Source: an uncultured Lachnospiraceae bacterium
GTDB lineage: Bacteria > Bacillota > Clostridia > Lachnospirales > Lachnospiraceae
Direction: 5' to 3'
Assembly (NCBI GenBank): GCA_949076555.1
Contig: CARUOB010000088.1
Span: 1 to 5,990 of the forward strand
Length of the DNA stretch: 5,990 nucleotides
Both the position numbers and the translations under genes were made by a program. Of this stretch, positions 1 to 3,832 are shown one piece after another. Under the pieces are notes generated by a model. That model was not told where the DNA came from. It did no database searches and was given only the letters and a program-made list of their open reading frames with translations. How positions within the stretch are numbered: the stretch's first letter is position 1; every line of letters starts with the position of its first letter.

Positions 1-178
1 GGGCAAGCCCGCCCGCATCCTCCCTGCTGATCATCAGTACCCTCTGCGGCAGGAAGCACCCCACCTGTGCCGTGCCCCCTAACACTGCCTCCACAGCTTC
101 CAGCGTGTTGTCCGGCAGGGCGGCGGGACGGGGGGCCTTCCCCGGCTCCACAATCAGAATGTCCATGCTTTGCTTCAT
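1..178 (-). CDS. DUF3846 domain protein, N-terminal part (cut by window edge)
   Basis: An open frame of 59 codons runs to the window edge. It starts at an ATG (176-178) preceded by AAAAGGAGGA, with GGAGG at 189-193 and a 10-nt spacer. The product begins MKQSMDILIVEPGKAPRPA and continues through LEAVEAVLGG and a VGCFLP...RVLMISRED stretch. I recognise this as the start of DUF3846, a small domain of unknown function frequent on Tn1549-like conjugative elements and related plasmids of gut Firmicutes. There is no signal peptide or membrane segment in the visible part. It follows repA by 96 nt on the same strand, which fits the element's continuing operon. No biochemical role is known to me. The family call rests on recall of the N-terminal pattern, and the C-terminal part is not visible. 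Confidence 0.75.
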   Translation of the reverse strand, partial: MKQSMDILIVEPGKAPRPAALPDNTLEAVEAVLGGTAQVGCFLPQRVLMISREDAGGLA

Positions 179-274
179 GTTTTGTTGTCCTCCTTTTAAT
201 TTTTTGTCTATGTGCAGCCCATGAAGGGCGTCACAGCAATGAAAGAATTACCAGCGGAAAAGAAAAACCAAAGA
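179..274 (-). other. repA to DUF3846 intergenic spacer
   Basis: This 96-nt gap holds a strong Shine-Dalgarno for the downstream gene at 189-193 and a very small GCCC-TTCAT-GGGC hairpin. I see no T-rich terminator and no convincing -35/-10 pair, so the DUF3846 gene is probably co-transcribed with repA. Confidence 0.5.
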
Positions 275-1228
275 TTAACCGCCGCCGAATCCAACGGCCA
301 TATCGTGGCTTACAAGGCTTGCATAATACTGGCTGATCGTCACAGGGGCATTGAACAGGGCAGACAGCGTATAAGCCCGGATATTGCCCACCAGGGTCGT
401 ATTCCTGTCAAGGCAGTCCATGACATACTGGATATGCCCGCTGTCCAGCTTCAAAAAGCGGCTCTTTACGACCTCCGTACTCATATCCCCCTGGTTGATG
501 CGTATGCTTTTCCGGCTGCTGCAACAGGTCTCCGCCATCAGTTCCACAAAACCGTCCAGACGTTCCTTGTCGTATGGGTGGTCATGCAGGAGATAGTCAT
601 AATCAATGTTCTCTTTTATCAGTTCCCGGTAAGCATCCATCCGATCTATCCCATCCATCCCATAACCAGCGGAAGAAAAGTTATCCACAGGAAAATCCCC
701 GGCCTTTTCCGGATAGATTGATAGGTCAGTATCACTAAAATCAGTTTTATTTAAGTCAGTATTATTAGTTTGTGATTTCCGCATTTCTTGAGTTGTGATT
801 TTCACATCTCCTGAATTGTGATTTTCACAATTCTTGATTTGTGATTCCGGCTGTCCCGTATTTGCCTGGCAGATGAAATTTTTAACGTATATGACATTGG
901 GTTTGCCAAGCCCCCGGCGGACACGCTCAATCAATCCAACGCCCTTTGAACAGTCCAGTTCATTCAGTAGTTTGTTTGCCTTCTGCTCCGCGCATCCCAG
1001 CGTCTCCATCACATCGGCAATCGTGAAGATGATATACACACGCCCTTCCCCATCAAGCCAGTTGTTCTTTACCGACAGTCCCATGCGGTCAAGCAAAAGC
1101 CCGTAAAGCACCTTCGCCTCCACCGACACCCCTTTAAAGAGCGGGTCTGTAAACAATATCTTTGGAATACGGTAAAAGGTGTACTGTTCCGCCTCATTCC
1201 CATAGTAATAATTCAGTTGTAACGGCAT
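275..1228 (-). CDS. repA: Replication initiator protein A (RepA_N family)
   Basis: Predicted 317-aa replication initiator. Residues 1-118 look like the RepA_N winged-helix domain: FYRIPKILF at 18-26, then SVEAKVLYGLLLDRMGLS at 35-52 and an ADVMETLGC helix-turn-helix-like stretch at 71-79. Residues 120-190 are a polar linker that is poorly conserved in this family. Residues 195-310 resemble the C-terminal domain seen in clostridial initiators (DUF6017-like), with FVELMAETCCSSRKSIRI and the tail GNIRAYTLSALFNAP. The frame stays open 56 codons further upstream, but I chose the ATG at 1226-1228 because AAAAGGAGG (1237-1245) lies 8 nt before it, and the upstream extension would run through two terminator hairpins. 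RepA_N proteins start theta replication at repeats inside their own gene, and such repeats are present here (770-850). It lies downstream of parA-parB in an element replication/partition module. Confidence 0.88.
   Translation of the reverse strand: MPLQLNYYYGNEAEQYTFYRIPKILFTDPLFKGVSVEAKVLYGLLLDRMGLSVKNNWLDGEGRVYIIFTIADVMETLGCAEQKANKLLNELDCSKGVGLIERVRRGLGKPNVIYVKNFICQANTGQPESQIKNCENHNSGDVKITTQEMRKSQTNNTDLNKTDFSDTDLSIYPEKAGDFPVDNFSSAGYGMDGIDRMDAYRELIKENIDYDYLLHDHPYDKERLDGFVELMAETCCSSRKSIRINQGDMSTEVVKSRFLKLDSGHIQYVMDCLDRNTTLVGNIRAYTLSALFNAPVTISQYYASLVSHDMAVGFGGG
725..762. repeat. 15-bp period repeats in repA linker
   Basis: TCAGT recurs at 726, 741 and 756. The outer two copies are the identical octamer GTCAGTAT. 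In the protein this gives the five-residue rhythm TDLNK-TDFSD-TDLSI at residues 158-171. Because the period is a codon multiple, this may be a protein-level repeat rather than a DNA signal. It lies directly beside the 23-bp array. Confidence 0.55.
770..850. repeat. 23-bp tandem repeats inside repA, candidate oriV iterons
   Basis: On the plus strand, TTGTGATT recurs at 770, 793, 816 and 839, exactly 23 bp apart each time. The first three units are full length and agree pairwise at 18-19 of 23 positions. The fourth matches only over about its first 8 bases. A 23-bp period is not a codon multiple, so each copy is read in a different frame and the repetition cannot come from protein repeats. The array covers repA residues of about 126-153, in the linker between the two domains. 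In RepA_N replicons such as pAD1 and pSK41, the origin is known to lie in repeats within the central rep coding sequence. Origin function here is inferred from that parallel. Confidence 0.7.
813..833. repeat. Perfect inverted repeat within the iteron array
   Basis: GAATTGTGA (813-821) and TCACAATTC (825-833) are exact reverse complements separated by TTT. The dyad overlaps the start of the third 23-bp unit. It could be a binding site for a RepA dimer or a conserved origin structure. Function is inferred. Confidence 0.6.
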
Positions 1229-1236
1229 CTTAGCTG

Positions 1237-1245
1237 CCTCCTTTT
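1237..1245 (-). promoter_or_regulatory. Ribosome binding site that fixes the repA start
   Basis: The minus strand reads AAAAGGAGG, 8 nt before the ATG at 1226-1228. No comparable site precedes the longer in-frame ATG at 1394-1396. Confidence 0.8.
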
Positions 1246-1262
1246 CCTTCATTTTCAGCGAC

Positions 1263-1303
1263 AAAAAAAGCCCCGGCAAAACAAAACAATTAGTCTCCGG
1301 GGC
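1263..1303 (-). terminator. Intrinsic terminator 2 in the repA leader
   Basis: Read on the minus strand, GCCCCGG (1297-1303) pairs with CCGGGGC (1270-1276) around a 20-nt A/T-rich loop, followed directly by seven T residues (1263-1269). It ends only 17 nt upstream of the repA ribosome binding site, leaving no room for a promoter between them. The loop is longer than in the strongest terminators. Confidence 0.65.
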
Positions 1304-1322
1304 ATGATCTGTCCGAAAACGC

Positions 1323-1363
1323 AAAAAAGCCGCCCGGTAACTGTCAGTCAGTCGCCGGACGGC
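1323..1363 (-). terminator. Intrinsic terminator 1 between parB and repA
   Basis: On the minus strand GCCGTCCGG (1355-1363) pairs with CCGGGCGGC (1329-1337) with one G-T pair. The hairpin continues inside as ACTG/CAGT around a 5-nt loop after a small internal bulge, and six T residues follow (1323-1328). The stem begins 11 nt after the parB stop codon. This is a strong Rho-independent terminator at the end of the partition operon. Confidence 0.8.
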
Positions 1364-1374
1364 TTCTTTGCATT

Positions 1375-2274
1375 TCAGACATTTTGTGTTTTCCATGTTT
1401 CTAAAAGGGAGAAAATGACCTCCTCAATCTGTTTTGGTGTATATGTTTGTGGGAAATACTGTTTCAGTCTGTCATTTTTGAGCGTTACCTGCACTGGTAC
1501 AGTCCGCTCCTCTGTTAAAATGGCATCCATTACATTCCTGTCCAGTTTCCCCTCCTGGCTGTACTTTTTCAGGCGTTTCGCCTGCTCCAGTGATGGTACG
1601 GCCTGCAATCCCTCCATAACCTCTACAAGTTCCTCCTGCTGCTCTCCTGCCAGATAGGACAGTTCCACCGCAGGGTTAAAGGGCAGCTTCTTATCGTCCA
1701 CCATCTGGAGCAGGACAGGGAGAAGTTCCGTCAGGCGGATAAAACGGTGGATGTTCCGGGCGCTGTCATTGGAATTTTCACTCAGCGCATCCACGCTGTA
1801 CTTCTCGCCAAGTTGTCGAGAAGTGTCCTTTACACCCTGATGCTTCAGCGCGTCCAGCTTCATCTTATATGCCCATGCCTTTTCGCTGGGCAGAAGGTTT
1901 TCGCGCTGGATGTTGCTGTCTACCATGAACAGCGTTGCTTCATCATCATCCAACTTTCGCACGATTACCGGCATGGTTGTTTTCCCTGCCAGTTCCGAAG
2001 CCCTCTTACGCCTGTGCCCGGCGATCAGTTCATAGCCGCCCTCCACACGGGGCCGCGCTATGCCGGGGACAAGGACGCCATGTGCCTTTACACTCTCTAC
2101 CGTGTCCTGCATGGTCTCGTCGTCCAGTACCTTAAACGGATGGTCTTTAAAGGGGAACAATTCTGTCAACGGGATTTCCTGCACGTTCCCGTCTCCTCCC
2201 GCCCCCGGAGGCTTGCTTCCTGAGAGCAAATCCTCATAGGTAGTCATCTGGATATTCTTTGCAACGCTTTTCAT
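1375..2274 (-). CDS. parB: ParB/Spo0J-family partition protein
   Basis: Predicted 299-aa centromere-binding CTPase partner of ParA. After a variable N-terminus of about 30 residues comes the ParB N-terminal domain: IPLTELFPFKDHPFKV at 34-49, GVLVPGIARP at 66-75, and YELIAGHRRKRASELAG at 81-97. The last holds GHRRKRA, a variant of the GERRxRA nucleotide-binding box. DSNIQRENLLPSEKAWAYKM (119-138) is the second conserved box, leading into a helix-turn-helix region at about 140-185 and a helical C-terminus for dimerisation. Its ATG overlaps the parA stop by 4 nt (ATGA), with GAGG about 10 nt upstream inside parA, indicating translational coupling. Family ParBs load at parS and spread. I see no canonical chromosomal parS in the window. 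A strong terminator follows immediately. Confidence 0.92.
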   Translation of the reverse strand: MKSVAKNIQMTTYEDLLSGSKPPGAGGDGNVQEIPLTELFPFKDHPFKVLDDETMQDTVESVKAHGVLVPGIARPRVEGGYELIAGHRRKRASELAGKTTMPVIVRKLDDDEATLFMVDSNIQRENLLPSEKAWAYKMKLDALKHQGVKDTSRQLGEKYSVDALSENSNDSARNIHRFIRLTELLPVLLQMVDDKKLPFNPAVELSYLAGEQQEELVEVMEGLQAVPSLEQAKRLKKYSQEGKLDRNVMDAILTEERTVPVQVTLKNDRLKQYFPQTYTPKQIEEVIFSLLETWKTQNV

Positions 2275-3053
2275 CCCCTTATCACCTCTTTCGTCAGTGC
2301 GGCATAAGCGGCTGCCACTTTACCGGAAGGGTCATGGAGATAGATGCTCTTTCCTGCCGCACTTGTTTCCGCCGCCCTCACAGAAAGGGGGATAATGTTC
2401 TCAAAAATCCGCAGTTTCCCATCATAATTCATGTGCAGAAGTTCCACAATATCCTTTGCATAATTTGTCCGCATATCCGCCATTGTTATCAATATCCCTG
2501 CTATGGAAAGGTGTGTGTTGATCTGCCGTTTTACCTTTGCAATCGTGCGGATAAGCTGCTCCAACCCTTTTATCGACAGGTACTGCGCCTGCACCGGGAT
2601 TATGACCTGATCTGCCGCCGCAAGCGCATTGATGGTCAGCATACCAAGTGAGGGCATACAATCCAGAATAATCGCATCATATTCCTCACGCATGGTATTC
2701 AGATACTGCCGCAGGATCGTCTCCCGGCTCATGGTATTGACCAGAGTAACCTCCATGCCGGACAATTCTATGTTCGCCGGGAGCAGGTCAACACCCTCCT
2801 CATGGTGGAGAATCCCGCTTCCGGGTGGAAGCGGCTCGTCCATGATTATCCCGCTCAGAATAGTCGAGAGCGTGGTTTCCATCTGGTCGGGCTGCTGGTA
2901 TCCCAGGCTGGCAGTCATTGACCCTTGACTGTCTACGTCCACCAGAAGGACACGCCTGCCCTCACGGGCAAGGCCGATCCCGATACTGATGGAACTCACT
3001 GTTTTTGCGCAGCCTCCTTTTTGATTACATAAGCAATAGATTGTCGCACCCAT
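2271..3053 (-). CDS. parA: ParA/Soj-family partition ATPase
   Basis: Predicted 260-aa deviant-Walker ATPase that would drive segregation of the element with ParB. The P-loop is NQKGGCAKTVSS (residues 10-21 from the ATG start). It keeps the ParA signature lysine, the nucleotide lysine and the following Thr, but has Ala where Gly is usual in KGGxGKT. Walker A' is LLVDVDSQGS at 36-45 and Walker B is AIILDCMPSLG at 127-137. The C-terminal half holds the usual VIIPVQAQYLSIKGLEQL stretch. I chose the ATG at 3051-3053 because GAGAGG lies 10 nt upstream. A GTG at 3057-3059, overlapping the upstream stop as GTGA, is the alternative and adds two residues, but its spacing to the same site is only 4 nt. 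It is coupled to the DUF5348 gene upstream and to parB downstream. Confidence 0.93.
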   Translation of the reverse strand: MGATIYCLCNQKGGCAKTVSSISIGIGLAREGRRVLLVDVDSQGSMTASLGYQQPDQMETTLSTILSGIIMDEPLPPGSGILHHEEGVDLLPANIELSGMEVTLVNTMSRETILRQYLNTMREEYDAIILDCMPSLGMLTINALAAADQVIIPVQAQYLSIKGLEQLIRTIAKVKRQINTHLSIAGILITMADMRTNYAKDIVELLHMNYDGKLRIFENIIPLSVRAAETSAAGKSIYLHDPSGKVAAAYAALTKEVIRG

Positions 3054-3055
3054 AC

Positions 3056-3502
3056 TCACACCGCCTCTCTCACCCGGACAGTCAAACCATCCATCCGTAT
3101 GTCTTTATGTCCCACCAGATAGTAGTCCCTGCCGTCATGCTCCACGCTCGTCCACACCCAATAGGGCACTTCCCGGTAATCATCTTTTATCAGTACCTCA
3201 ATACCGCTTCCACTGGTATAATAATGCCCGCTCTTTGTCTCATATCTTCCGCTTCCGTTCTTGTGCAGACGGCTCGTTTCCTTAACCGGACGTGAGAGGT
3301 ATGCAATCCTCCGCTCCACATCCGAAAGTTTCCCCATGACCTCCCGGAGTTCTGACTGGAGGAAAAGCTGCTGCCCGTCCTCATAGTTGATATGTAATCC
3401 ACTCAGATCATCATAATCTTCATAAGTGGAAAGTTTTAATATGCCCCTGATGCTCAAATTCAGGTTTTGGGCTTCCTTCAATAATAGGTTTAAATCTGCC
3501 AT
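3056..3502 (-). CDS. DUF5348 domain protein, first gene of the partition operon
   Basis: Predicted 148-aa soluble protein. Residues 1-75 are mostly helical and charged, including ELREVMGKLSDVERRIAYL at 51-69. Residues 77-145 carry the pattern SRLHKNGSGRYE...GHYYTSGSGIEVL...PYWVWTSVEHDGRDYYLVGH, which I recognise as DUF5348, a small family found beside parA on clostridial mobile elements. Function is unknown. The position suggests a partition accessory or regulator, which is inference. I chose the ATG at 3500-3502 because AAGGAG lies 7 nt upstream. An ATG six codons earlier (3518-3520) overlaps that site and lacks one of its own. The stop is next to and overlaps the possible parA starts, so the two genes are translationally coupled. 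Confidence 0.82.
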   Translation of the reverse strand: MADLNLLLKEAQNLNLSIRGILKLSTYEDYDDLSGLHINYEDGQQLFLQSELREVMGKLSDVERRIAYLSRPVKETSRLHKNGSGRYETKSGHYYTSGSGIEVLIKDDYREVPYWVWTSVEHDGRDYYLVGHKDIRMDGLTVRVREAV

Positions 3503-3509
3503 AAATTTT

Positions 3510-3515
3510 CTCCTT
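3510..3515 (-). promoter_or_regulatory. Ribosome binding site deciding the DUF5348 gene start
   Basis: The minus strand reads AAGGAG with a 7-nt A/T spacer before the ATG at 3500-3502. The site lies inside the six extra codons of the longer frame, arguing against the longer start. Confidence 0.75.
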
Positions 3516-3545
3516 CTCATAGGCGTTTATCTCTGTTAAAATAAA

Positions 3546-3606
3546 TAGGACTAAACCAGCTATGCAGATACGGCGCTTGTCCGATGCAAAAGCTGATTTA
3601 GTCCTA
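3546..3606. repeat. 16-bp inverted repeat forming a long hairpin
   Basis: TAGGACTAAACCAGCT (3546-3561) and AGCTGATTTAGTCCTA (3591-3606) are reverse complements with one mismatch. The 29-nt interval adds a short inner pairing (CGG 3571-3573 with CCG 3581-3583, flanked by GC/GC and AT/AT). On the minus strand the hairpin lies in the presumed leader of the DUF5348-parA-parB operon and is followed by TATTTATTTT. It could act as a weak terminator, an operator or an end-recognition site. Confidence 0.65.
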
Positions 3607-3658
3607 CCTAAACTTCAAATATTAAGTTATCACTCCTTTTTAGGGACACGTTTTACAA

Positions 3659-3675
3659 CACCAAACGGCTTGGTG
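3659..3675. repeat. Small hairpin
   Basis: CACCAA (3659-3664) and TTGGTG (3670-3675) are exact reverse complements around a 5-nt loop. No T-run follows on either strand, so I do not call it a terminator. Confidence 0.35.
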
Positions 3676-3693
3676 GTATATTAGTGTCAAGTT
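3674..3693 (+). repeat. Inverted repeat at junction, left arm
   Basis: TGGTATATTAGTGTCAAGTT pairs in inverted orientation with the segment at 3835-3854, 17 of 20 positions matching. The inner 12 bp TAGTGTCAAGTT (3682-3693) are identical. The only mismatches are the TAT triplet at 3679-3681, which appears as TAT on the same strand next to the other core, as a 3-bp target duplication would. The two cores bound 165 bp (3682-3846) with no gene, a layout like a miniature inverted-repeat element or the ends of a deleted insertion sequence. Confidence 0.6.
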
Positions 3694-3748
3694 GCTTGAT
3701 TTTCAGTTTTCTGGTTAAAAACAGGCCCGTCTTAATCCAATTTTGCTC

Positions 3749-3768
3749 ATTTTCGACATGTCGAAAAT
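3749..3768. repeat. Perfect 20-bp palindrome
   Basis: ATTTTCGACATGTCGAAAAT is its own reverse complement over all 20 bases. Each half holds TGTCGAA, which fits the Spo0A box TGNCGAA, so the site equals two abutting inverted 0A-type boxes. It is also plausible as an operator or a ParB/recombinase site. It does not match the chromosomal parS consensus. Confidence 0.7.
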
Positions 3769-3789
3769 TTTTTCAAAGCAAATTTTTCA

Positions 3790-3804
3790 TAGGACTAAAT
3801 CAGC
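3790..3804 (+). repeat. Third copy of TAGGACTAAAYCAGC
   Basis: TAGGACTAAATCAGC matches the 3591-3606 arm exactly in inverted orientation and the 3546-3561 arm in direct orientation with one change. It lies inside the 165-bp inverted-repeat-bounded segment, while the other two copies lie outside it. Confidence 0.65.
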
Positions 3805-3832
3805 GGAAACCCTTGATTTTACTGGCTCCTTG

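Larger units (their letters stand above)
3503..3832. other. AT-rich non-coding junction region
   Basis: No gene of convincing length or codon pattern is seen on either strand in these 330 bases. The stretch is richer in A/T than the genes on both sides and carries most of the window's inverted repeats, listed separately. It must contain the promoter for the DUF5348-parA-parB operon, but I could not pick out a convincing -35/-10 pair. I take it as the end of the mobile element next to chromosomal DNA. Confidence 0.55.

Noticed and set aside
212..721. Plus-strand 169-codon frame antisense to repA
   Set aside because: It is a shadow of repA: no ribosome binding site, no recognisable domain, and repA explains the coding signal.
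770..850. CRISPR array
   Set aside because: The units are directly abutting with no variable spacers, lie inside a coding sequence, and there are no cas genes.
1229..1396. Extension of repA by 56 codons to an upstream in-frame ATG
   Set aside because: No ribosome binding site near that ATG, no family similarity in the extension, and it would be translated through two terminator hairpins. The ATG at 1226-1228 has an excellent site.
1747..2223. Plus-strand 158-codon frame antisense to parB
   Set aside because: It mirrors the well-supported parB frame and shows no domain or start signal.
3749..3768. Palindrome as a canonical chromosomal parS
   Set aside because: It does not match the Spo0J parS consensus (TGTTTCACGTGAAACA); only the general palindromic form is shared.
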